Shown here piece by piece: positions 12,185 to 21,810 of a stretch of 64,000 bases of DNA. The stretch's first letter is position 1, and every line of letters begins with the position of its first letter. The stretch covers positions 2,932,580 to 2,996,579 of the forward strand of contig NC_057006.1 in NCBI RefSeq assembly GCF_000002595.2, given 5' to 3'. The notes below the pieces were generated by a model. That model had not been told where the DNA came from, did not search any database, and was given only the letters and a program-made list of their open reading frames with translations. The stretch comes from Chlamydomonas reinhardtii. Taxonomy: Eukaryota > Chlorophyta > Chlorophyceae > Chlamydomonadales > Chlamydomonadaceae. The translations under genes and the position numbers were made by a program.

Positions 12185-15026
12185 ATGTGTGTATTGGGAG
12201 GTGCAGGTGCATTGCAGGCCACAGCGTGGGGCTTAAGCAACAGCAGCAGCAGTAGCACATAAGCGCACACGCACACACTCTGTCCCCTGCTTTCTCCCTG
12301 TGCTTTCTCAACACACGCGCACATACACATACACACGCTTCCCCCTTCCCCTCCTCGCTCTCCTCCTCGCTCTTTTGCACTGGGTTCGGTTTAGTTTGGG
12401 CTGGTATCTACAACTCCCCCTCCCCGCCGGCCACTCACCCATGCCCACGTGCTCCACCTTTCCGCAGGGGCAGGTGCGCACGCCCGCGAAGGGGCACTCG
12501 CCGCAGGGGCCGGCGTGGCACACCCGCTCACACACGTGGCTGCCGCAGCCCAGCGCCTTGCCGCACACGCGGCCGCACTGCCAATCGCGCTCGCCGCAGC
12601 CGCGCCGCCGGGCCTCGGCGCCGCAGCGGCAGCGGAAGTCGCCGGGCACGGCGCAGGGGGCGCAGTCGTCTGGGTGGCAGATGTCCGGACACCTGGCGGG
12701 AACAGGATTGTTTTGATGTGCTACGTTGGTGAGCAGAGATGGCGATGTTTATTGAAGCTACAAGTTTGCGAGGGAGGGAAAAGCTAGGGCACTTGGGGAC
12801 TCCCGCGGCTCAGCCCAAGGGCAGGGCGGTTGAGGTCGGAAGGGGGGGCGGCCTGACACACGCAGTACGCTGCGCCTCTGTCGCAGGACACCGTGTGCAC
12901 GAAGGGAATGCGCCCGAGCCCCGCCCCCACATGAGCTTCCGTAGCCATCCTTGCCCCTCGCCCGCACCCCTCTTCAGTTGGCAAGAAACCCCCTGATCCC
13001 TCCACCCACTCCCCCGCCCTCCACCCTCCTCCCCCATCCTCTGCCACCCCGCCCCCACCTGTGCCCGCACTCCAGCTTGGCTCCGCACACACCCTCGCAG
13101 CTGAACTCGTGGTGCCCGCACCGCCGCTTCAGCCGCCGAGCGCCGCAGTAGCAGCCCGCGTCCACCACCAGCGGGCAGGGCGGGCAGGGCCCGGGGTGGC
13201 ACAGCAGCAGGCAGGTGTGGCCGCAGCCGCCGGGCAGGGGCCGGCCGCACACCTCGCCGCACGAGTGCGGGGCCACCCATGGGTCGAACTCGGGGTTGGT
13301 GGCTGCGGAGGGGAGAGGTGGGATAGAGAGAGGCGCAGGGGAGGGGCGGCGCACGTGTCAGGAAACACACACACACATACACACTCACATACACATAAAA
13401 GCACACGCACACAGACACACACAAAGGTGTGGAACACGTGGGCACGTGGCCAGCACAGCGCTGCTGCAAACCCCAAGGCGTGCACGACACATACGCGCCA
13501 CACAGGACCCCGCCCAAACCCCAGGACCCCAGCCCCCCAGGACCCTAGCCCCCACCTTCCCAGCCCCCCACCTCTGCTAGACGCCCCCCCCCCCCAGAGC
13601 GCGCACCTTTGCCGCAAAAGCATGTGTAGGTGCTGGGTATGCCGGCCGCGGGGTAGGTAACGCGGCACTTGGGGCAGCCCCACTCGGCCGCGGCGGCGGC
13701 GGCGTCGCCGGCGGCGGGGAACTGACTCAGCCGCGCCGCCGCCTTGGCCTTGGCCGCGTCCACCTGACTACGCGCCCACTCCTGCGGCGCCACGGCGGCA
13801 ACATGGCGGCAACACGGCGGCGGCGACCGGTTGGTATGGTGTGCGATGTGGGCCCAAGGACTGCACAAGCTCGGCTCATTCCCCAGCCTAATCCCCCTCC
13901 CTGCTGCCCCCTCCCCCGCCCCCTGCCCCCCACCTGTATGCACACCAGGTGCAGCACTGTGTGGCAGCCGCGGCCGCAGTGCCACACCGCCTCGGTGGGC
14001 GCGATGTGGTTGAGGCAGATGAGGCAGCAGGAGCTGTCCACGTTGGACAGGCAGGCGCGCACGCGGCTCAGGCCCTGCTCAAACACCTGGGGGGTGGGGT
14101 GGGGGTTGCAAGGAAATGGGGGGTTGCAAAGATGGCTGGACAAGCGGCACTGAGGGTGCACTGGAGACAGGGGGGTTCCCCATCCACTCCGTCGCATCCC
14201 CCCGTCATACTGGACTGACACGTACGGTACACAACACATAAACATACACGCATGCACACTCCCCCCCTGTGCTCCGCTCGTTTTCGTTGTTTTGGTCTAG
14301 TTTGGGCTGGTATTTACACACACCCCCCACACACACCCTCCCACACACACATACACCTCATCCGACCCCCCACCTGGTCTTTGCCCAGGTCATCTCCCTG
14401 CATGCCGCCCGCCGCCAGGTAGCGCTCAAACAGCGCCGCGGCGGCCTGCTCCGACTGCAGGGGGTGGGCGGGGGAAGTGGGGGAGTGGGGGACCAGGGTG
14501 TGAGGCAGGTGCGTGGGGCAGGTGGACGGGGCCAGTCGGTGACGCCGTGACGGGCGGTGGAGGTTGCGGCAGAGCGGGTGGCTACGGGATACGGCCACTG
14601 GCGGGACGGCCGCACGGAACCGCACCCTCGAGGACCCCGCCATAAGACCGCCTCTGCGCCAGCCCGCGAGCAACTGTCGCTCACAGCACACCACCACCAC
14701 CCCGCCACCGCTCTCACCTGCCCGCCTCCACTGCCACCGCCACTGCCGCCGCCGCCGCCCTGCCACGCACGCGTGTCGCCTCCTCCGCCTCCTCCGCCCC
14801 CCGGCGGCTTGCCCATGCCTCGCTCCCAGCCTCCTCCTCCTCCTCCTCCTCCTCCTCCTCCTCCTCCTCCACCTGCGCCTGCTCCTCCACTGACTCCCAT
14901 GCCTCCCTCGTCGTCACTGCTGTGGTTGGAAAACACCTGCACGCCTCCGGGGCCGCCGCCGCCGGCGACGCCGGGTGGGGCCGCCGGCCGCCGCATTGGC
15001 CCGTTGCCACCTGCCACGCGGGGCAT
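8586..15026 (-). CDS. NF-X1/NFXL1-type zinc-finger protein with C-terminal membrane helix
   Basis: Twelve exons (high to low): 15026-14718, 14454-14374, 14086-13934, 13781-13607, 13302-13059, 12692-12439, 12092-11920, 11587-11421, 11215-10690, 10351-9870, 9500-9357, 9057-8586; phases agree and give 1059 residues. The N-terminus is Gly-rich (a poly-Gly tract from a CTC run at 14827-14870). Residues ~149-180 hold the RING-like finger of the family (CCLICLNHIAP ... W-x-C-x2-GCH ... HLVCIQ) running into EWARSQ. Residues ~243-900 carry repeated NF-X1 fingers such as CGHTCLLLCHPGPCPPC. The last exon has a charged segment (KLTRAERE) and one hydrophobic helix at about 1022-1046, an arrangement known from NFXL1. 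NF-X1 proteins act as transcription repressors or E3 ligases; here membrane attachment is inferred. The start codon is the first in the Gly-rich exon and could be extended upstream. Confidence 0.87.
9528..9650. repeat. Three copies of an AT-rich 17-nt motif in an intron
   Basis: The word ATTCATGATTAATTAAG occurs at about 9529-9545 and 9634-9650 and with one change at about 9557-9573. It lies in the intron between the zinc-finger exon 9870-10351 and exon 9357-9500 and stands out from the GC-rich surroundings. Confidence 0.8.
12117..12190. repeat. (GT)n microsatellite in NF-X1-like intron
   Basis: GT on the plus strand is CA on the sense (minus) strand. It lies immediately before the acceptor at 12093, matching the polarity seen elsewhere. 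Confidence 0.95.
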
Positions 15027-15443
15027 GTTGGCTACTGCTGCTGTTAAGGATGCTGGTGGTTCCGCTACAGTCGCTGCTTCTGCGGCTGCTTGTTGACTTT
15101 ATCTGGTGACGAGCCGTAAGCGACGGCGGCAGGGTAGTACGAGCGCGCCGATGCGGGTGGGCAGGATAGCTGTACTGTAGAGCTCTGTCCTTGCAACCGC
15201 CCTGCGTGCATGCGGACGCGTGGAATGGAGTCGTGTGAGATGTAAAGGATGAAGCCAGACGCGGGGATTATGGCATCCAACAGAGCAGAAGAGCAAAGCT
15301 CACCTAGGCCTTACTGGGCGCCGCTGGCGCTGGCGTGTCAGCAGGGGCTGGAGCTGCAGGCGCGTCTGACAGGTACTCTTGGACAGGGAGCGTCTGCAAC
15401 CCAACACCATTTGGAAACGCCATCAGCGGCCCGAAATAGAAAG
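15027..15443. other. Intergenic: NF-X1-like promoter and 3' flank of the UQCC6-like gene
   Basis: About 400 nt without a supportable gene. It should hold the promoter of the minus-strand zinc-finger gene and the downstream flank of the small gene at 15531-15767. Confidence 0.5.
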
Positions 15444-15448
15444 TTACA
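15444..15448 (-). terminator. TGTAA poly(A) signal of the UQCC6-like gene
   Basis: TGTAA on the minus strand (TTACA on plus), about 85 nt past the TAA stop of the small gene at 15531. Confidence 0.55.
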
Positions 15449-15530
15449 GTGCTAGCAACGTGGCTTTGGCGGGTGATCGCCAAGCGGACTTCGACGTGTT
15501 CATCGCACAGCTGGGTCGGCTCCTCGTCAT

Positions 15531-15767
15531 TTATTTACAGTACATGTTATTGCGCACCAGGTCAGGCTTCAGGATATAGTGCACCACGGTTGCGCCAGCG
15601 AAGAGAGAGGTGATGGCAACGAAATAGCCCTTTGCCACGTCGAAGATCCTAGCAGCATAACAAAGGAAAGAAGCTGATTGAGGTTACACGAACTGCAGAG
15701 TCGGTCACATTGCTCAGCGAGCGAGACAGGGTCTGCAGCCACACCGTTTCTGCCCAGCGCACCTCAT
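15531..15767 (-). CDS. UQCC6/Brawnin-like 40-residue membrane protein
   Basis: Small two-exon gene. Exon 1 (15767-15763) holds only ATG plus two bases before a GTGCGC donor; exon 2 (15648-15531) follows a CTAG acceptor and ends in TAA. The 40-residue product has one hydrophobic helix (about residues 9-27) and the motif AGATVVHYILKPDL at 19-32. This closely matches AGAEVVHRYYRPDL of human UQCC6/Brawnin (C12orf73), an inner mitochondrial membrane microprotein needed for respiratory complex III assembly. A small basic-hydrophobic N-terminus would suit mitochondrial import without a cleaved signal. The gene has its own TGTAA signal at 15444. The family assignment rests on one short motif, so it is likely but not proven. 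Confidence 0.6.
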
Positions 15768-16237
15768 ATTGCCGCGCAGTGCATCCGTTTGATGTGTATA
15801 AATGTATGGTTTACGGCAAGCGACCTCGGCAATTCGGCATGTCTTAACAGATCGACCCGCATGCGGCACAATGCATGCAGACGGGATTGCACGCGCCGCA
15901 CATCCCTCCCCTGCCAGCACCCGTGTCACCCACCCGTGCCTGCGAGTTGGTGTATTACCATGCGCTTACCCCTTGCATACACTCAATCAACTCCACGATA
16001 TCAGGCGCTGCCTGCCACCACACCGCCGCAACACCTCCTGCCGCTCGAGTGTTCCGCAGCTGCCACTCCCGCCACCGCACTGCTCAGGTGGCTGTGCCGC
16101 TGCCCCCGCAACCCCCGCCATGCTCCCACTGGCTTCCACCACACGACTCATCCCTCTCGTTACCCTCCAGTCCTCCTTCTCCCCCACTGCCAACTCCCAC
16201 ACCCATATCAACCAACCCCGCCTAAAATACCAAATGC
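15768..16237. other. Intergenic: UQCC6-like promoter and 3' flank of the DUF2993 gene
   Basis: No coding signal on either strand. All flanking genes are on the minus strand, so this holds the promoter of the small gene and the 3' UTR of the DUF2993 gene. Confidence 0.5.
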
Positions 16238-17140
16238 TCAGAACTGCAGGTTGAGCGGCGGGAAGTCGCGGACCGTGGCCTTCAGCCTTAGGTCAATCCA
16301 GCCCTCCGCCGCATCCCGTGCTGCCAGCCTGGCCCCGCCTCCGCCCCCAACTCCAGATCCTGCGCCGCCGCGGGCGTTGTCCCGCGCCGCCACCGCCGCC
16401 GCCTCACTCACGCACAGCCCGTCAAATGCCAGCTCAGCGCCCTGCAAGTCCACCGTCAGCCCACTGAACCAGCGGCTCAGCTCCGCCGACACGACCGGGT
16501 CGGGCTCGCCCTCGGCGCTGCTGCTGCTGGCAAGGCTGCTGCTACTGCCTGAGACACTGCCCGCGCTGGCTGTGCTGAGGCCAGCGGGCCCAGCAGCGGC
16601 AAGCGTAGCGGCGGCGGCCGCGGGGCCCCCGTTGCCGCGGCCTTTGCTTCGCAGCGGCGACCCTGCCAACGAGGCCGCCGCCGCAGCCGCCGCCGCAGCC
16701 GCTCCCGCTCCTACTCCTGCTCCTGCTGCTGCAGGCAGACCTGCGGCGGCGGGAGGAATAGCAGCAGCCGTGCCAACCGGCACCGCCGTGACCGTGACGG
16801 CGCGGCCGCCGCCCTGCGCTGGCCGCATGGTGAGCTGGTAGCGCTGCTGCGTGGCCGGCAGTACGCCGCTGAACAATACAGCCCCGGTCGCGCCGCCGCC
16901 AGGGTTGCTGCTACTGCCATTGCTGCTGCTACTGCCACTGCTGCTGCTACTGCTGGGTGGGAGCACCAGCACCTCACGGTCAAAGCTGAACGACAGGCCC
17001 TGCGGCGCGGCAGCAAGTGGAGGGGGAATTCAGGGGCCCTTCGAAAGTATGGAGATGGAGGAGAAGGAGGCGGCCAGGGGCCACGCTGCCCCCCGCCGCT
17101 TCACTTCACCTTCACTTCACTTCCCTCAGTACGTCCCCCT

Positions 17141-17202
<62 letters not shown>

Positions 17203-17265
17203 TAGGTATCCGTAAGTAACTCCGTCGCGCCGTCTGGGCGGGCTTCGTTTTGTTGTTTTCTTTGC

Positions 17266-17313
<48 letters not shown>

Positions 17314-17322
17314 CACGCACAC

Positions 17323-17378
<56 letters not shown>

Positions 17379-18437
17379 CGCCCACCTGCACCGCCCTCGC
17401 CGCCGCCGCCACCACCAGCGGGTGCCGCAGGAACGCCCCAAAGTCCGGGCCGCTGAACACCACCCGCGCCGCACCCAGCGGCACGTTGCGCAGCGCGATG
17501 CGCTGCTGCTGCAGCGCCGCCGCCAGGTCCAGCTCCACACGTCCCACCTCCACCTGAGCAGTGAAGGAATGAAGTGCGTTGGCGTTTCCAACAGTGCCAA
17601 GGGTGCCAGGGGGAGCGCTTAGCCAATCCCGAGCTCAAGCAGTCGTGAACTCGGCAGGGGCCAGACGAAACCCTTGCGGCGGCTTGCAAAAGGTTCCCGT
17701 CCCCGCGGCCCCGCCCGGCCGCCCCCACCACGCTCTGCACCCCAGCCGGCGACCCTGCCCGCTCACGTCCAGGATGCGCGCGGTGAGCCCCAGCGGGCTC
17801 TCCCACAGCCGCCCCTCCACCGCCGCGCCCTCCACCCGCCCCGCCAGCAGGTCCCAGCCGTTGGCACGCAGCCGCACGCTCACGCCGCCGTGGCTGCGCA
17901 GCCGCGCGCGCAGCGCGGCGGCGGCGATGGTCTCCACCGCTACCGCGGCCTTCGGGTTGGGGAGACAGGGGGAGAGGTAAAGAGGGGGAATGTGTATGTG
18001 TGGGGCGGGGGGAGGGGGGGGGGAGGGAGGGGGGGGGGAGGGAGGGGGGGGATGTAAGTGGGCAGGCCCAGGGATGGCAGGATTGGTACGCCCCGGGCGT
18101 GGCGGCAGCACTGCAGCAGCCCGTATCCCTGGTATGGCGGCAATGACGGCCCATAGCTCATAGCATGTTAGCGGTCCCGGGGGGAGGAGGAGTGCTAGAG
18201 CGCTGGGCTGCTTGCACAACAGTCCTGAGACCCCCAGCTGCCCCCCTGACCAAGGCTGTGCCCAAAGCCGCGGTCGCACCCTGCCCAAGCAATGGCCGTA
18301 ACCGCGCGCGATGCATGTGAAGACCCAGACAAGGCTGCGCCTACCATATCACGACTCTGGCACACTGTGGCTGTCCTCCGCCTCCCCGGCCGTCGAGGAG
18401 CCAGTGAGCGCGCACACAGAGGTGAATTGCGAAGCAT
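16238..18437 (-). CDS. DUF2993 (LmeA-like) protein, probably plastid-targeted
   Basis: Four exons: 18437-18345, 17949-17767, 17553-17386 and 16999-16238, all joined in phase 0, giving 401 residues. DUF2993 proteins are lipid-binding proteins of cyanobacteria, plastids and actinobacteria (LmeA binds phospholipid in mycobacteria). Family marks are [13 protein letters not shown], then [12 protein letters not shown], then [18 protein letters not shown] in the third exon, and a C-terminal strand pair ending [18 protein letters not shown] 60-100 residue Ala/Ser/Gly-rich insert splits the last exon's domain. The proposed first exon (31 residues, rich in Arg/Ser, starting [12 protein letters not shown]) looks like an organelle transit peptide and is the least certain part; the distance to the first conserved strand is short. 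Confidence 0.65.
17143..17375. repeat. Two long (CA)n runs in DUF2993 intron
   Basis: Runs at about 17143-17200 and 17266-17375 with a 65-nt unique spacer. On the sense (minus) strand they read GT and directly follow the donor at 17385. Confidence 0.95.
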
Positions 18438-18452
18438 TCTGGAAGCTTTAGC

Positions 18453-18457
18453 TTACA
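18453..18457 (-). terminator. TGTAA poly(A) signal of the acidic-protein gene
   Basis: TGTAA on the minus strand about 320 nt past the stop at 18777 and only 16 nt upstream of the proposed start of the DUF2993 gene, so the two genes are packed head to tail. The 18458-18776 stretch contains a purine-rich patch (about 18530-18575) and no gene. Confidence 0.55.
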
Positions 18458-18776
18458 GGTGAACTTTCATCGCTTATATCTTAATCTCTATCCTATTGAA
18501 GGTGACCTGCTTTCCTCAGATCAATCAGGAAGCCAAGAGAGGAAGAAAAGAAAGTTGAAGAAAGAAAGTCTGGGAGTTCTGTGTCCGCACTACATACATA
18601 GCGGGTAAACAGTGATAGCCTGCAAAAATGGCAACCTGGCATCATCGGTGGGGACAATATGTCCCCGCATGCCGGTTCCTGGTTTGAAAGTCACTCCTGA
18701 ACGCACACTCTGTTGCACTCGCACTCCTCGTCGTTTGTCATCCCCGGCCGCCACAAGTACATTCCCAGTAGTACAT

Positions 18777-19745
18777 TCAAAACAGCACCATCTTGCGCCC
18801 GATCAGGTCGTCCGCGCGCCACAGGTGCTTGGGCACGCACACAACGTGCGAGCCCGCCAGCCCGCCCACCGCCGCCAGCTGCGCCGGCGGGGCGCCCGTG
18901 GCGCCAACGCAGCGCCGCTTTGCATCCGCCCGCTGGCCGCTGCACCCTGCGCTATTTGCGCAGTTGGCGTCGCCCTCCGCTGCCCAGTACCGGCTGGCCG
19001 CCCCGAAGTGTCCGCTGTTGCCATCATCATCATCATCGTCATCGCCGCTGCTGCTGCTATCGGGCCCGCTGCGCTCACTGAGCTCTAGCAACCCATCCTC
19101 CAGCGCCACGCAGCCGCCAGCTCCGCCGCCGCGGGCGAAGCAGCACATGTCGCTGTCAGCATCGCTATCGCTGCAGGCGGGCGGGCTACTGAGGTCGGAG
19201 CGAGTGGAGGTAGACGAGGCGGGCGACCCAGAACAGCTAGGCGCGGGGCTGGCGTCAGCGGAGGTGCAGGGGCTGGCGTCGCCGTCGCGGGGGCAGCGAG
19301 CAGCGGCCGCAGCTGCGGCCGCTGCTCTTGCGCAAGCACCGTCGGAAGCTGCGAGAGGTGCCGCGCAATGCATCACGTCGCCGCTCGCCACGCGTTTCCG
19401 GGTCAGTACGCTGCTTTCAAGCATGGCGTCGTCGTCGGGGCAGAAGCTGGTGGCCTGCGAGAGAGGACAAGCAAAATGCGTGAGCAAGATATTGGTTACT
19501 ATGCTATTGAATTCGATATTGAGGTTGTGTTAGGATTGGCTACTGGATCGCGGTTCGGCCGCACAGAAATTGAACCGACGCGACAGTGGCGGGGGGGCTG
19601 CCGTTTCGGCGGGGAAGCCCACGCAAGTGCCCGCCGCCTGGCCTACCTTGCTGGTCGTCGCGCGGTGGCATGTCGAGGTGCTAGCTGATAACGTGAAGTT
19701 GTCGCCAGAGACCTCCTCAGCCGGCTCAAGGAAAGCAAGCGGCAT
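18777..19745 (-). CDS. Unrecognised acidic, Ser/Ala-rich protein
   Basis: Two coding exons, 19745-19647 and 19454-18777, join in phase 0 with good GT-AG borders and encode 258 residues. I do not recognise the family. An N-terminal third with TSFCPDDDAML is followed by a poly-Ala run, a Ser/Pro/Thr-rich part, an acidic block (SSSSGDDDDDDDG, about residues 165-177) and a C-terminus GSHVVCVPKHLWRADDLIGR that looks folded and could be a conserved motif. An acceptor at 19775 and a strong donor at 19929 suggest a 5' UTR intron; the short frame upstream of that donor is closed by a stop and cannot be joined to a start codon. A nuclear role would fit the acidic blocks but is only a guess. Confidence 0.5.
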
Positions 19746-19929
19746 TGTACAATTTGTTTCCAGACGCGCGAAGTCCTGTGGTGCAACAAACAGCAGGCCA
19801 GGTTACTTCGCGCATTGAGAGTCATTATACTAGATACAATTCACTAGACGGCGGGCCCCAATCGGCGCGCGGCGGAGTGGCGCTAGCAGGGGGAACTGCT
19901 TGCTTTTGGCGGTAGGGCCCACAACTCAC

Positions 19930-21121
19930 TCGCAAGTCGTCGAGCTCAAAGCAGTACGTCCAGCGTTAAGAATTAAGATGATATCAATTGGCAGGCAAGC
20001 GCGAGAGTGACAGCGAAGAAAGATAGTCGCCAATTTGCAAAGCGGGTGTGTCAGGTTCAGGCGCGCAGTGTTGCTAAAAGTCCGGGTAACGTCTGGTAAA
20101 CGTCCAGGTGCTTGTGTAGAAAGTATGTATATGAATTAAAGGAGGCAGGCCGCGACGGACACGGAAATGGACGCGGCCATATACGGCAACGGTTCAACTT
20201 GCAAAATTGGAATGGGCCAGCGCCAGCGTTTGCAGGATTCAAAAATTAAGCTATATATTATGTTCAATCTAAGCACAGAAAGGCACGCATATTAAAGGAG
20301 GTGGTGAAGTCGCAGCAAGTTTCGGGGCAGACGTTTTCGCGGCAGCCGGACCGGTCTTTATGTCCCCCGTGCCGGATCGATAGGCGAAGCAAGGCTAGCT
20401 GCATAATATACAGTAGATGTCGCGTGCTGTGCTGGCCGCGCGTGAACAAATTTCCATGCCGGGCCGAGCGTCCGAACCGGCGCGAACCCTGGAGGCGCCA
20501 ACCGACCTCAGAGGTAATGCCCAGCGTCATATGGCGCTTCATGCTCTTTACAAAGGTCTTCAGTCAGCTAGGAGCCTACAAAAAGGACAGCGGAATTGAA
20601 ATATCGGGTTACTTTTGCCGCTTTCGTGCCGGGGCGCGCGCGGGAACGTGAAGCGCTGGCTGGCGTGGCGCCCAAACTCAAAAGATGTTCCCGCCCTGTG
20701 CTGTTACCCTCCAAGGCGCGTAACGGTGCCATCACGTGCAGCCGGGGAGGGTGTTGATCGTTCAGCCGCAAGACCTTGGGGTGCGTGAGCCTTCAGCCTC
20801 CGACAGGGGACAGGGATAGCTGCAGTCTGTGGGAGCATGCGGCAATTACGCCATGCAGCGATGCAGGGGAGGCAATCCTGACACGCCCATCGTGAAACCC
20901 TAAATCCTTGAGTCCCCTAATCCCCGAATCCCATGCCATGCAGCATTGCAGCCAGGCAGATATTGTATGGCTTGTGTCCTGGTTTGAACTTTGAAGTCAC
21001 CGTACAGCATCCCCGTGCCTCTGGTTCGTGTCTTGACGTTCCCTGGCCGCATGCTAGCCTGCTGGCGTCTGCGTTTCAGCTTGCGCCCCGCACTTCTGCA
21101 GGACGTCCTTTGCAGTGCGTG
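19930..21121. other. Intergenic, no supported gene
   Basis: About 1.2 kb of lower GC content than its surroundings (notably 19960-20330). Short open frames of 60-120 codons exist on both strands but lack splice context and familiar motifs. The word ATTAAAGGAGG occurs twice (about 20135 and 20293). Confidence 0.4.
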
Positions 21122-21135
21122 TTACAAACCTTACA
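21122..21135 (-). terminator. Paired TGTAA poly(A) signals of CDT1
   Basis: Two minus-strand TGTAA words (21122-21126 and 21131-21135) lie about 680 nt past the CDT1 stop codon. The 21136-21810 stretch is read as CDT1 3' UTR; I see no gene in it. Confidence 0.5.
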
Positions 21136-21810
21136 ATACGTGATGGTCTTGTGTTCAACTGTGCGTCTATGCTACGAAACCCTCGCAGCGGCTCCCTCTG
21201 CATCCCGGCACAATGGCACACCACCACGGCACTGGCCAGTCCTGCGCGCCGGCCCCGCCATCACCAGTTCACCACTGCCACCAGCAATCCAGCACCGTCT
21301 TTGACTCTCTAGGCACCTGCTTTCTGTTGTTAGAGACCACAAGCGAAGGAAACACGCAGGACTTCTGTATGCGATGCTGTGTGCCTTTACGCGTTTGTTT
21401 GCCATCCATGCAAGCCTGCGCCCTCACCCTCACCGGCTCACCCGGCATCGCCTTACGCCGCCAAGGGGGCACACCCATGCCGTACACTCCTGAGTCCTGA
21501 CTATGCATTCCTGCAAGCCGCGTCCTCCACCGCCGTGGCCACCAGCACTGCACGCCATTCGCCGCAAATCGCCACCCATCCGCACCATGCTCGCACCTGC
21601 GCACGCCAGCTGCAGCAACCACACGCCCGCGTCCCACTTAGGCCCCCAAGCGGAGTTACCTGTACCTCAAGCCCCGTCAGGCCTTGAGTCCTTGACCCGC
21701 CGCGAGCCCCCGCACCCCCACTGCGTTCGTCCGCCCAGCTGCCACACACACACGCTTAACTCACCCCAACCTGCCGGCCTACCCCCACTCCCCCGCCCGC
21801 AGCTCCATCC

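Noticed and set aside
19930-19965. Extra first coding exon for the acidic-protein gene
   Set aside because: The frame is closed by a stop directly upstream and there is no ATG or AG acceptor, so it cannot start or continue a protein.
20057-20771. Several 60-116 codon open frames on both strands
   Set aside because: No family motifs, no consistent splice sites, mutually overlapping.
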